This document shows, piece after piece, positions 30,720-39,396 of a DNA stretch of 64,000 bases. Position numbers and translations under genes: made by a program. The notes below the pieces were generated by a model. The model was given only the letters and a program-made list of their open reading frames with translations, was not told the origin of the DNA and did no database searches. Each line of letters begins with the position of its first letter. Within the stretch, counting starts at the first letter, position 1. Source of the DNA: Paraferrimonas haliotis (GTDB lineage Bacteria > Pseudomonadota > Gammaproteobacteria > Enterobacterales > Shewanellaceae); the NCBI RefSeq assembly GCF_002282895.1, contig NZ_NRRB01000001.1, positions 434,001 to 498,000 on the forward strand. The letters are read 5' to 3'.

Positions 30720-31834
30720 CGGGCCTTGGCTTTTTCGATTACCGTTAACCAAGATTGTCCCCAACGCGCTTTCGAGCACGCCATTTGAACCGTTTGCAAC
30801 CCCTTGATGGCAAGGTTTTGTGCATCTTTTGGCGTCTCAAATAAATGGGCTAAGGCGGTTTCAAAATTGTCAGCGCTGGGTACCAGCATTTTGCCGTTAA
30901 AGTTATCCACCACTATGTTTGACAGTCCGCCGACATTCGAGCACACCACGCAGCACCCTGCCGCCATGGCTTCGATGAGCGCCAGCGAAGTACCTTCCGA
31001 GCCGAGTGTTGGCACAATAGCGATGTGATGCTGTTGATGAACATCAAAGCTTTGCTGCGGCTCATAGGTCGTAAAGCTTACCCGCGAGTTTGACGCAAAC
31101 AGCTGTTGCAATTGCGGCAATTGAGGGCCATTTCCTGCCAGCGTAAGTTCAATGTTTGGGTAGCGCGCTAGCAGTCTATGAAGCGCCGGCGCTACGTCGC
31201 CTACGCCGCGATAATCTACGAATCGTCGAGCAATAATTACTTTAAGAGGGTTGGTTTTTGCCCACTTTTTCTCAAAGGCCGCTTCGGTTATGGCCTGGTC
31301 ATAATAGTTGTAAATGACCTCAACCTCGCCAGACAAATTAGCCCAGGTGCGATGCCAGTTAACGAAGTTATGATCAACGCATATTAAGGTATCGGCCTGC
31401 TGTGCTTTGTTTAAATAGCTTAAGCTGCGTTTAATGGCGTTAAAGTACTGCCACATCTTAATCGAAGCGCGGTGGGGTTTGTCCCAAGACACACCATGTT
31501 GGATAGCAATGGTGGCTATGCCTTTGACCGGTATTGCATAGGAGTCGCTGGCAAAGATAATAATATCACCGGCGCTTGCTAGGGCTTTGGCCTGTTTTAC
31601 CAGTGCGTATTTTCTAAGATTTCCCCTTAGCCAGCGGCTGTGAACACCGATGACTTGATAACCGTCTTTTTCAAACTCAAAGTCTTCCTTGGCCGATTGT
31701 ATAAAGCACACTTGATAAGCTTGCTCAGTTAATACTTGAGCCAGATCTAAAATGTACTTTTCAATGCCACCAAAGCCAACTAAATGGCCGTTTTTATCAA
31801 ACAAATTGCGCTGGATAATGAACACTTTGCTCAT
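30716..31834 (-). CDS. Glycosyltransferase family 4
   Basis: A 372-residue cytoplasmic GT-B glycosyltransferase, retaining family GT4. The N-terminal acceptor domain contains VGFGGIEKYILDLAQVL. The C-terminal Rossmann domain has VIIARRFVDYRGV and the donor-binding motif EGTSLALIEAMAAGCCVVCSNVGGL, with the E-x7-E pattern. It most likely builds LPS core or O-chain. The start MSKVFIIQR overlaps the wecB stop (ATGA); a longer frame to 31873 is ignored. It forms an operon with an RDD protein and WecB. Confidence 0.92.
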   Translation of the reverse strand: MSKVFIIQRNLFDKNGHLVGFGGIEKYILDLAQVLTEQAYQVCFIQSAKEDFEFEKDGYQVIGVHSRWLRGNLRKYALVKQAKALASAGDIIIFASDSYAIPVKGIATIAIQHGVSWDKPHRASIKMWQYFNAIKRSLSYLNKAQQADTLICVDHNFVNWHRTWANLSGEVEVIYNYYDQAITEAAFEKKWAKTNPLKVIIARRFVDYRGVGDVAPALHRLLARYPNIELTLAGNGPQLPQLQQLFASNSRVSFTTYEPQQSFDVHQQHHIAIVPTLGSEGTSLALIEAMAAGCCVVCSNVGGLSNIVVDNFNGKMLVPSADNFETALAHLFETPKDAQNLAIKGLQTVQMACSKARWGQSWLTVIEKAKAR

Positions 31835-32946
31835 GGTAGTTGGTCCTGCAAAATGGCAACAATGCGTTGACACGCCTTGCCATCGCCGTAGGGGTTTTCT
31901 ATGGCCTTTTGCGCTGACGCGGTGTCAGCTAATGCTTGACCCACTTGAGTGACAATGGTTTGTGTATGAGTACCAACCAGAGAAACGGTACCAGCTTCAA
32001 TGGCTTCCGGACGTTCGGTTTTATCGCGTAACACGAATACCGGCTTATTAAGCGAGGGCGCTTCCTCTTGAATACCGCCGGAGTCGGTCAATATTACCGC
32101 CGCTGAATCCATCAAAGCCACGAAATCGGCGTAGTCTAACGGCTTAATCAGCTTGATGTTGGCATGCTCAGTTAATGACTCTTGAGTGATTTTGGTGATG
32201 TTAGGGTTAGGGTGCACCGGAAACACCACTAAGGTGTTTGGGAGCTCACTGATTTCGATGAGAGCTTGGCAAATGCTGGCAAAAGGCGCACCAAAGTTCT
32301 CTCGTCGGTGACAGGTTACTAATACCACACGCTTTTGTCGGCTTAACTGAATAAGCGCTTGGGTCGATTCACTGATTAAGTCGGAACGACTATTAACCGT
32401 TTTTACCGTTTGTAAAAGGGCGTCAATTACTGTGTTACCGGTAACGAATATGCGCTTGGAATCTACGCCTTCTCTGGTGAGGTTGTCTGCCGCCGTTTGC
32501 GTCGGGGCAAAATGAAATTGCGCCAAGGCACCCGTTAGCTTTCTGTTGGCCTCTTCGGGGAACGGGCTGTAGATATCGTGAGTTCGTAATCCCGCTTCAA
32601 CGTGACCAACCGCCACTTGCTTATAATAGGCCGCCAGTGAGGCCGCAAAACAGGTGGTGGTGTCGCCGTGCACCAGCACGACCTGAGGCTGGCATTGGTC
32701 GATAACCTCGCTGACTCCGTCTAGCACTTGCGACGTAATCCATTGCAGTGTTTGGCCCGGTTTCATTAGGTTTAAGTCGTAATCTGGAGTGATGTTGAAT
32801 ATGGATAACACCTGATCCAGCATTTCACGGTGCTGTCCGGTAACGCAAACGCGAACGTCGACGCCTTGGGTGTTGTTCAGCTGATTAACCAAAGGGCACA
32901 TTTTAATGGCTTCGGGTCGGGTGCCAAAAACAACTAATACTTTCAT
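31831..32946 (-). CDS. wecB: UDP-N-acetylglucosamine 2-epimerase (non-hydrolysing)
   Basis: Interconverts UDP-GlcNAc and UDP-ManNAc, feeding ManNAc/ManNAcA-containing surface polysaccharides. The 371-residue product has the GT-B-like fold and family motifs VFGTRPEAIKMCPLV, VHGDTTTCFAASLAAYY, GHVEAGLRTHDIYSPFPEE, and LTDSGGIQEEAPSLNKPVFVLRDKTERPE (given here in its known family form). ATG 32946 follows the RDD stop closely. No wecC or ManNAc transferase lies in this window, so the product must be used by enzymes encoded elsewhere or by the adjacent GT4. Confidence 0.95.
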   Translation of the reverse strand: MKVLVVFGTRPEAIKMCPLVNQLNNTQGVDVRVCVTGQHREMLDQVLSIFNITPDYDLNLMKPGQTLQWITSQVLDGVSEVIDQCQPQVVLVHGDTTTCFAASLAAYYKQVAVGHVEAGLRTHDIYSPFPEEANRKLTGALAQFHFAPTQTAADNLTREGVDSKRIFVTGNTVIDALLQTVKTVNSRSDLISESTQALIQLSRQKRVVLVTCHRRENFGAPFASICQALIEISELPNTLVVFPVHPNPNITKITQESLTEHANIKLIKPLDYADFVALMDSAAVILTDSGGIQEEAPSLNKPVFVLRDKTERPEAIEAGTVSLVGTHTQTIVTQVGQALADTASAQKAIENPYGDGKACQRIVAILQDQLP

Positions 32947-32949
32947 CAA

Positions 32950-33456
32950 TTAAACCCCGTTCCAGTTCTTGAGCTGGTTAGCTTGCATGGATAACACCAC
33001 CACTTCGGTTTCACTTAGGGTGTCTTGCAAAGCGCGTTTGTCTTTATTGAGCAAAATAAATAGGTTACCTAAACCAAGCAGTGAGGCGAAAAAGCGGGTA
33101 ATGGCTCTTGGTAAACTGATGCACTGGCCGTTAACGTGCTGCACTTTTAAGCGCCATGCACGCATGCCCAAAGTTTGCCCACCTCGGCTCCAAAACCACA
33201 CATAAAACCCAACCACCCAAAATGCTATCCAGGCTTGATAAAGGTTGCTGAGCCAAGCTTGCTCACTAATGGCGGCAGCTAAATCGCCCTCGCCAACATC
33301 GATAACGCCTACGCTAGACAAAACAGCGGCGATAGCAAAGCCGATGGCACCGGCAAACATATAAACCGCAACTGCTATTAGAAAGTCGTAGATGATGGCG
33401 CCGAAGCGGCGCATGAAAGATGCTCGAGGAAAATTCGCGTGTTCGAAATTGCTCAT
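32950..33456 (-). CDS. RDD-family membrane protein
   Basis: A 168-residue inner-membrane protein with three to four hydrophobic segments. It has the RDD arrangement: Arg-rich ASFMRRFGAIIYDFLIAVAV near the N-terminus, then a second TM pair ending WFWSRGGQTLGMRAW, and LLNKDKRALQDTLSETEVV at the end. Some RDD proteins act in Na+/H+ or Na+(Li+, K+)/H+ transport; most are untested. It is the first gene of an operon with wecB and a GT4 enzyme, but no functional tie to sugar synthesis is evident. Confidence 0.88.
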   Translation of the reverse strand: MSNFEHANFPRASFMRRFGAIIYDFLIAVAVYMFAGAIGFAIAAVLSSVGVIDVGEGDLAAAISEQAWLSNLYQAWIAFWVVGFYVWFWSRGGQTLGMRAWRLKVQHVNGQCISLPRAITRFFASLLGLGNLFILLNKDKRALQDTLSETEVVVLSMQANQLKNWNGV

Positions 33457-33667
33457 TATGGGTTAATTTTTATGACAGCTTGAGAATGTGGCTAAGTTTA
33501 ACAGAAACCGAGATGGAGCGGGAAATTTAGCGCATTTACACAGGGTAGTGCTGAAAAAATAATGAATGGCACATTTTTTATCCGATCAGCTCAATTGCTA
33601 CTTGCTAATCCGAAGCCAGTGGATATAATGCTCCCCATTGTTTTTGCAGTGTCCTGCAGTAAACATT

Positions 33668-33752
33668 GCCGGTGTGGTGAAATTGGTATACACGACGGAT
33701 TCAAAATCCGTTGCCTTCGGGCGTGGCGGTTCAAGTCCGCCCACCGGTACCA
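33668..33752 (+). tRNA. tRNA-Leu (anticodon CAA)
   Basis: An 85-base class II tRNA with encoded CCA (33750-33752). The acceptor stem GCCGGTG pairs with CACCGGT, with a G1-U72 wobble. The anticodon stem ACGGA/TCCGT encloses TTCAAAA, so the anticodon is CAA, reading UUG. The variable arm TGCCTTCGGGCG and the T arm GGCGG-TTCAAGT-CCGCC are normal. Confidence 0.97.
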
Positions 33753-33767
33753 TATTAAAACAGAAAA

Positions 33768-33793
33768 GCCTCGACTAACGTCGGGGCTTTTTT
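33768..33793 (+). terminator. Terminator after tRNA-Leu
   Basis: The stem GCCTCGAC (33768-33775) pairs with GTCGGGGC (33780-33787), with one G-U pair, and is followed by six T. It begins 15 bases after the tRNA. Confidence 0.88.
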
Positions 33794-33851
33794 GTATCTA
33801 AATGCCGACAACCGCTCAGAAGCGCGACGGCACTTCTAAGCGATATAAGAC

Positions 33852-34772
33852 TTAGGCGAAAACCTGTTGCAGTGCAGGCACCACTTGCTTCTTACGGCTT
33901 AATACGCCGTCAAGCCATACTCGGCCATCAACGCTGGCTTTGTCGTACGCTTTGGCGGTAAGCTCTGCGTCGTCAGAAACCACCAACAGCTCAGAGCCTT
34001 CTTTCATAATGTCGGTGAGCAGCAAAATAACGCTGTGGCGATTGCCTTCTGCTTTGAGGGCGGCAATGTCTGCTTCGAGGTCGCTCTTAATGGCGTCAAA
34101 TACCGACAGGTCAATCACTTCGAGCTGGCCAATGCCCACTAAATTGCCGTTCATATCGAAATCTTTAAAGTCGCGCAGTACCAGATCGCGGGCTGGGGTG
34201 CCGTCGACCGCAGATTTCACTTTAAACATGTCCATGCCCAGCGCTTTGAAATCTTCAATGCCGGCGATTTCTGCTAAGGCTTCAACACAGCGAATATCAG
34301 CGGTGGTGCAGGTGGGTGACTTAAAGATAACGGTATCGCTTAAAATGGCACACATCATGATGCCAGCAATGTTGGCTGGGATTTCCACTTGATAGAAATC
34401 GTACATCATTTTAATAACGGTATTACTGCACCCTACTGGGCGGATCCAGCATTCCAGCGGGGTAGAGGTGGTTAAGTCACCTAATTTGTGGTGATCGACG
34501 ATGCCAACAATGGTGGCTTGAGCAATGTCATCCGGCGCTTGGGTGACTTCAGAGTGATCCACAATATAGACTTGCTCACCGGCGTAGCTTTCTTTCAGCG
34601 CCGGAGCTTCAAAGCCGAACTTGTTTAAAATAAAATCCGTTTCAGGCGATAACTCACCTAAACGAGTGGCCACCGCAGCTTCGCCAATTTGGTTTTTCAG
34701 GTAAGCCAGTGCAATGGCACCGCAAATGGAATCGGAATCTGGGATCTTGTGACCCACAACGTACATTGTCAT
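33852..34772 (-). CDS. ppaC: Manganese-dependent inorganic pyrophosphatase (family II)
   Basis: Hydrolyses pyrophosphate to drive biosynthesis. The 306-residue product is a DHH-superfamily family II enzyme. It has VVGHKIPDSDSICGAIALAY (the family reads GHxxPDxDS), YIVDHSE, GIVDHHKLGD, and the C-terminal DHHA2 substrate site containing GNRHSVILL and SRKKQVVPAL. Family II enzymes are Mn/Co-dependent and much faster than family I; many Vibrio and Shewanella carry them. ATG 34772 has AAGGAG upstream. It is a single gene. Confidence 0.97.
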   Translation of the reverse strand: MTMYVVGHKIPDSDSICGAIALAYLKNQIGEAAVATRLGELSPETDFILNKFGFEAPALKESYAGEQVYIVDHSEVTQAPDDIAQATIVGIVDHHKLGDLTTSTPLECWIRPVGCSNTVIKMMYDFYQVEIPANIAGIMMCAILSDTVIFKSPTCTTADIRCVEALAEIAGIEDFKALGMDMFKVKSAVDGTPARDLVLRDFKDFDMNGNLVGIGQLEVIDLSVFDAIKSDLEADIAALKAEGNRHSVILLLTDIMKEGSELLVVSDDAELTAKAYDKASVDGRVWLDGVLSRKKQVVPALQQVFA

Positions 34773-34838
34773 TGAATATGCTCCTTTAAATTTGCAGCGA
34801 TTCTACCAAGAAATTGGAAACGAACCAAACCGACGCTG

Positions 34839-35741
34839 CTAACGCTCCCAATACGGCTTGTCACCAAAATACTCCATTAAGAAGTCGATGAACAAACGGC
34901 TTTTTTGAGGAAGGTAGCGGGTGGCCGGATAGACAACATAAGCACCAAACTGATTCAAGCGATAGTTAGGCAAAAGTACGCTTAAGCGACCATCGTTAAT
35001 GGCTTGCCAAGCAATAAAGCGCGGCAACAAGGTGATGCCATGCCCTGCAATGGCCATTTGCGCCAAGACATCACCATTATTGGCAATGACATGGGGTGTT
35101 AAGTTTGGCGTGTGAACCACGCCGGCGCTATCGGTCAGGGTTATCGAAGTGGATGCCTGTTGGCTGTATTTTAGCAATCGATGCTGACTCAGTTCGTCCG
35201 GCGTTATGGGTGCGCCATGCTCTGATACATAGTCGGGACTTACACACAAGACGTGGCTAATTTGAGTAATTCGCTTGGCCTGCAACGATGAGTCGGCGAG
35301 CTCACCTATGCGCAACGCCAGATCAATACCGTCTTCTACAAGGTTCACTTTGGCGTCAGACAGGTCTAGCTCTAATGTTAACTCGGGGTGGCGCTTACAG
35401 AACTGGTCGATAACAGGCGTTAAATGGTGCAGGCTAAAAGATAACGGCGCCGATACCCGCAGGTGGCCACTGAGCTTGGATTGAGAGCGCGTCATTTGGG
35501 CGTTAAGCTCGGCTACTTCGTCGGTAATTAATTGCGCTTGTTTAAAATAGCGCTGTCCGGCTTCGGTTAAGCTAGAGCTGCGGGTGGTGCGATTAATCAG
35601 GGTAACCCCTAAATTTTGCTCAAGCTCCTGCAATCGTTTACTTACCGCTGACTTGGCTAGGTTTAAGCGTTCTGAAGCTTTAGTGATGCTGCCGCTTTCA
35701 ACAACGGCAATAAACAGCGCCATGTTTTCCAGTTGCCCCAT
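34839..35741 (-). CDS. LysR-family regulator (pirin/yqjG cluster)
   Basis: A 300-residue LysR transcription factor. The N-terminal winged helix is MALFIAVVESGSITKASERL with NLAKSAVSKRLQELEQNLGV. An effector-binding domain follows (about 90-295) with HLRVSAPLSFSLHHLTPVI and GHGITLLPRFIA. It is divergent from the pirin and glutathionyl-hydroquinone reductase genes across 118 bases, the standard position for a LysR activator of those genes. In related genomes such cassettes respond to quinone or electrophile stress; the effector here is not known. Confidence 0.92.
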   Translation of the reverse strand: MGQLENMALFIAVVESGSITKASERLNLAKSAVSKRLQELEQNLGVTLINRTTRSSSLTEAGQRYFKQAQLITDEVAELNAQMTRSQSKLSGHLRVSAPLSFSLHHLTPVIDQFCKRHPELTLELDLSDAKVNLVEDGIDLALRIGELADSSLQAKRITQISHVLCVSPDYVSEHGAPITPDELSQHRLLKYSQQASTSITLTDSAGVVHTPNLTPHVIANNGDVLAQMAIAGHGITLLPRFIAWQAINDGRLSVLLPNYRLNQFGAYVVYPATRYLPQKSRLFIDFLMEYFGDKPYWER

Positions 35742-35752
35742 CTTGCCACCTT

Positions 35753-35775
35753 ATTGTTCTCAAATTAAGAATAAT
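35753..35775. promoter_or_regulatory. Candidate LysR-binding inverted repeat
   Basis: ATTGTTCT-N7-AGAATAAT is an inverted repeat with one mismatch, 11 bases upstream of the lysR start and about 85 bases before the pirin start. It contains the T-N11-A pattern typical of LysR sites. Confidence 0.35.
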
Positions 35776-35859
35776 GATTTGCCATTCTTGGTGTTTATCA
35801 ATTTATTGTCAACTAATAGCATGGGTGTATGGTTGATTGAAACGATTAAGTGAGGATCT

Positions 35860-36735
35860 ATGACAACCCTACAACAACAGCCGATAAACGCCCTTCGAGA
35901 GGTCACTGAAATCCATTCGGGCATCGCCACATCCGACGGAGATGGCGTAAAGCTCACCCGCATCATTGGCACCACTAAGCTGGATATGCTGGATCCGTTT
36001 TTGCTGTTGGATTGTTTTGAAAGCGATGACGCTGCGGATTACATCGGTGGCTTTCCAACTCATCCTCATCGCGGTTTTGAGACCGTCACGTATTTATTAA
36101 ATGGCAAAATGCGTCATAAAGACAGTGCCGGCCATGAAGGTGTGGTAGAGCCGGGTGGCGTGCAATGGATGACTGCGGGTAAAGGGGTGTTGCATTCTGA
36201 AATGCCGGAGCAAGACAACGGGTTGCTAAAAGGCTATCAGTTGTGGGTGAATTTACCTAAGTCCGCAAAAATGATTGAGCCGACGTATCAAGAATATCCG
36301 CCTGCAGTAACGCCTTTGGAAACCCGCGCTGATGGCAGCGTGGTGCGAGTGATTGCCGGTAAAACGGATTTGGGCACCCAAGGCCCTATTGTAAACCCAT
36401 ACACCAAACCAACCTTTATGGACGTGTCGCTGGCGAAGCATCAGGAGTTTGAACAAAGGCTACCGCTGCAGCATAACGCGTTTTTGTACGTGATTGACGG
36501 TGAAGCGTTAGTGTATGACCACACCGGCAAAACTACCGCCGTTAGCGCGAAACAGGTGGCGCTTCTAAGCCCAGGAGAGCGCTTGTTGGTGAGTGCAACC
36601 GATAGTGCGCGCTTTTTATTGCTGGCGGGACAGCCCCTTAATGAGCCGGTGGAGCGAGCAGGCCCGTTTGTCATGAACACCCGCCAAGAGTTGCTGCAAG
36701 CGTATCACGATTTTCAGTCTGGACATTTTAATTAA
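35860..36735 (+). CDS. Pirin-family protein
   Basis: A 291-residue bicupin. The N-terminal cupin carries the metal ligands of the pirin family in GFPTHPHRGFETVTYLLNG (H-x-H) and GVLHSEMPE (H, E). The C-terminal domain is VNPYTKPTFMDVSLAKHQ. Related YhhW has quercetinase (quercetin 2,3-dioxygenase) activity in vitro, but the physiological role is unsettled. It is followed 47 bases later by yqjG in the same direction. The three-gene cluster suggests redox or quinone defence. Confidence 0.93.
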   Translation: MTTLQQQPINALREVTEIHSGIATSDGDGVKLTRIIGTTKLDMLDPFLLLDCFESDDAADYIGGFPTHPHRGFETVTYLLNGKMRHKDSAGHEGVVEPGGVQWMTAGKGVLHSEMPEQDNGLLKGYQLWVNLPKSAKMIEPTYQEYPPAVTPLETRADGSVVRVIAGKTDLGTQGPIVNPYTKPTFMDVSLAKHQEFEQRLPLQHNAFLYVIDGEALVYDHTGKTTAVSAKQVALLSPGERLLVSATDSARFLLLAGQPLNEPVERAGPFVMNTRQELLQAYHDFQSGHFN

Positions 36736-36782
36736 TCAGTCAACACTGACTTCAAGAAAAACTTAGCATAGGAGAGAACAAC

Positions 36783-37754
36783 ATGGGATTACTCATCGAC
36801 GGCCAGTGGCATGATACTTGGTATGACACCAAATCCAGCGGTGGTAAGTTTGAACGCAAAGCCTCGAGCTTTAGGAATTGGGTTACTAAAGATGGCAGTG
36901 CAGGGCCTTCAGGTAAAGGCGGCTTTAAAGCCGAGGCGAATCGCTATCACCTGTATGTATCGCTGGCGTGTCCGTGGGCGCATCGAGCCATCATTTATCG
37001 CAAGCTTAAAGGGCTTGAAGACATGATTTCCATGTCGGTTGTTAATGCTTACATGGCCGAAAATGGCTGGACGTTTGAGCCGGGTGACGGTGTGGTGGCG
37101 GACCCCATTCACAACGCTGAATTTATGCATCAAGTGTATACCGCGGCGGATCCAAGCTATACCGGTCGAGTGACGGTGCCGGTACTGTGGGATAAGCACA
37201 CCAACACCATTGTTAGCAACGAATCCTCCGAAATCATCCGTATGTTTAACCAAGCTTTTGATGAAGTGGGTGCTAAACCGCTGGATTTATATCCGCAGGC
37301 GTTGCGTGCTCAAATTGATGAGCTTAATGAGTTTATTTATCCCAACATTAATAACGGCGTTTATCGAGCGGGTTTTGCCACCACCCAAGATGCATATGAC
37401 GACGCAGTGCAAGATGTGTTTAACGCATTGGATACGCTGGAGCAGCGCTTGTCGAATCAACGCTATTTAACCGGCAATCAAATTACTGAAGCCGACTGGC
37501 GCTTGTTCACTACCTTAGTGCGCTTCGACGCCGTGTACGTTGGACACTTTAAATGCAATCTGCGCAGAATAGTGGATTATCCCAATGTCTGGGGCTATTT
37601 AAAAGACTTGTATCAAATCAATGGCATTGGCGAGACTGTGGCGATGCAATACATTAAAACCCATTACTACGCCAGCCATGACACCATTAACCCTACGCGG
37701 GTGATCCCTGCAGGGCCCGTTATTGATTTTAACGAGCCCCACGGAAGAGGTTAG
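36783..37754 (+). CDS. yqjG: Glutathionyl-hydroquinone reductase (GST family)
   Basis: A 323-residue cytoplasmic enzyme that reduces glutathionyl-hydroquinones, releasing hydroquinone. The thioredoxin-like N-domain has the catalytic CPWAHR motif in YVSLACPWAHRAIIYRKLKG. The family's VTVPVLWDKHTNTIVSNES segment binds glutathione. The C-terminal helical domain has ITEADWRLFTTLVRFDAVYV. It is of the Xi class GST type, with normal length. The ribosome-binding site is AGGAGAG. Upstream are pirin and the divergent LysR. Its stop lies in a small palindrome shared with the convergent carrier gene. Confidence 0.95.
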   Translation: MGLLIDGQWHDTWYDTKSSGGKFERKASSFRNWVTKDGSAGPSGKGGFKAEANRYHLYVSLACPWAHRAIIYRKLKGLEDMISMSVVNAYMAENGWTFEPGDGVVADPIHNAEFMHQVYTAADPSYTGRVTVPVLWDKHTNTIVSNESSEIIRMFNQAFDEVGAKPLDLYPQALRAQIDELNEFIYPNINNGVYRAGFATTQDAYDDAVQDVFNALDTLEQRLSNQRYLTGNQITEADWRLFTTLVRFDAVYVGHFKCNLRRIVDYPNVWGYLKDLYQINGIGETVAMQYIKTHYYASHDTINPTRVIPAGPVIDFNEPHGRG

Positions 37755-37756
37755 TG

Positions 37757-39226
37757 CTAACTGAAGTTAATCATCACAGCTAAAATAATGGTGGCGATGG
37801 ATAGGGCGGTTAATAGCAGCATAAAACGCCAAATAAACTTAGCCCAAACGAACCAATCGACTTTGCACACACCGAGGCAGCCAATAAGCGCTGCCGAGGT
37901 GGGAATAATGATATTGGTGAAACCGTCACCCAGCTGGAAGGCCAACACCGCGATTTGGCGAGGCAAGCCTAAAATGTCCGACAAAGGCGCCATAATTGGC
38001 ATGGTCAGCGCCGCTTGCCCAGAGCCTGAGGCGATAAAGAAGTTAAACACCGACTGGAACAAATACATGCATACCGCGGATACGGTTTCCGGCAAATCCC
38101 CAAGCACATTGCCGGTGTAATAAAGCAAGGTATTAAGCACCGAGGCCTGATCCGCCTGATCTCCGCCGAGAATGATGACAATGCCTTTGGCCATGCCCAC
38201 AATCATGGCCGCCGGTAACAGCTCCTGAGCGCCTTTTTTAAAAGCATCCGCCACTTGATTGATGGTTAGGCGCTTACTGACAATGGCAATAATGCCCACC
38301 ACCACGCCTATGGTGAAGAATTGACTGGCCAGCTCGGGTATGTAGTAGCCGCGCGCAATAACGCCCCAAACCACCCAAATAATGCCAAGCAAGAATGCGC
38401 TTAACACCACTGCGTCGGTTCGGTTAAATTGAATTTTTTCTAGGGTGCTAACATCGGCGATGGGTGAGCTGTCTGGGCATACAGACAGCTTAGGGTCGCG
38501 CTTAATTTTAGCGGCATAGTGCATGGTAAAAATAATGCCCACAGCGGTAAAGAGTACCCACATGATGATTCGAAAGTTCATGCCAGACATGATGGGAATA
38601 TCAGCAATGCCTTGAGCAATGGCGACGCTGAATGGGTTCATCCACGACGCCGCAAAACCGATTTGAGTGGACACATAGGTGACCAATACGGTGACCACGC
38701 CGTCGTAGCCCAGCGCTCGCATCAGTGGCAGTAAGACAATGCAAAAGGCAATGGACTCCTCGCCCATGCCAAAAATGGCGCCCCCAGCTGAAAACAGCAA
38801 GAACAATAGCGGAATAAACAGTAATTCCAGCTGTTTGGTTTTATCGATGAGGCTCAAAATGCCATTATCAATGGCTTTGGTTTGCATGATGATGCCAAAG
38901 GCACCGCCGGTGAGAATGATGAACATCATCACCCCAATGGCTGAGCCCCACTTGCTTCCCGATACCATGCCCTCAAAGGCGAAGTTTAAAAAGCCAACCC
39001 CGCCGTGTTCCGCAAATAATGGCACTCCTTGATAGTCGTTGGCGAACTGAAAACTGCCCGCCACCAATTCTTTTTTGTTGGTATCTGGGTTAAGAGCCAC
39101 TTCAAAGAAACCCGCCGGCACAAAATGAGTAGCAATAGCGGCGACTAGAACGACAAAAAATAAGATAATAAAGGCATCCGGCATGGCTTTGGCGGATGTT
39201 GATGAAGGCATAGACTGTTGGGACAT
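37757..39226 (-). CDS. YfcC/DcuC-superfamily carrier
   Basis: A 489-residue inner-membrane carrier with about twelve TM segments. It opens with SAKAMPDAFIILFFVVLVAA and the family stretch ATHFVPAGFFEV. It has FSAGGAIFGMGEESIAFCIV, IASGSGQAALTMPIMAPLSD and QLGDGFTNIIIPTSAALIG. These are the repeated hairpin motifs of the YfcC/C4-dicarboxylate (DcuC) superfamily. E. coli YfcC is linked to amino-acid or dipeptide and central-metabolism phenotypes; the substrate here is not predictable. The start at 39226 (MSQQSMPSS) lacks a good Shine-Dalgarno; the frame is open to 39295. Single gene. Confidence 0.87.
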   Translation of the reverse strand: MSQQSMPSSTSAKAMPDAFIILFFVVLVAAIATHFVPAGFFEVALNPDTNKKELVAGSFQFANDYQGVPLFAEHGGVGFLNFAFEGMVSGSKWGSAIGVMMFIILTGGAFGIIMQTKAIDNGILSLIDKTKQLELLFIPLLFLLFSAGGAIFGMGEESIAFCIVLLPLMRALGYDGVVTVLVTYVSTQIGFAASWMNPFSVAIAQGIADIPIMSGMNFRIIMWVLFTAVGIIFTMHYAAKIKRDPKLSVCPDSSPIADVSTLEKIQFNRTDAVVLSAFLLGIIWVVWGVIARGYYIPELASQFFTIGVVVGIIAIVSKRLTINQVADAFKKGAQELLPAAMIVGMAKGIVIILGGDQADQASVLNTLLYYTGNVLGDLPETVSAVCMYLFQSVFNFFIASGSGQAALTMPIMAPLSDILGLPRQIAVLAFQLGDGFTNIIIPTSAALIGCLGVCKVDWFVWAKFIWRFMLLLTALSIATIILAVMINFS

Positions 39227-39396
39227 AGGGCGTTTTTGTTGTTTGTTGTGACGGCAGTCTAACAATAAATTTTGGTGGATTCGACAGCTTGTCAATATTG
39301 TTAGAAGGATCGCGCATTTGATTAAAATTCATCAAGCCATTTGTGCTATGTTAAAGCCGATTTGTTATTTGAATATCGGCAAAAAGGATTTGTGGT

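Noticed and set aside
33668..33752. tRNA-Leu as a mobile-element attachment site
   Set aside because: No integrase gene or repeated tRNA 3' end was seen nearby; the flanking genes are ordinary.
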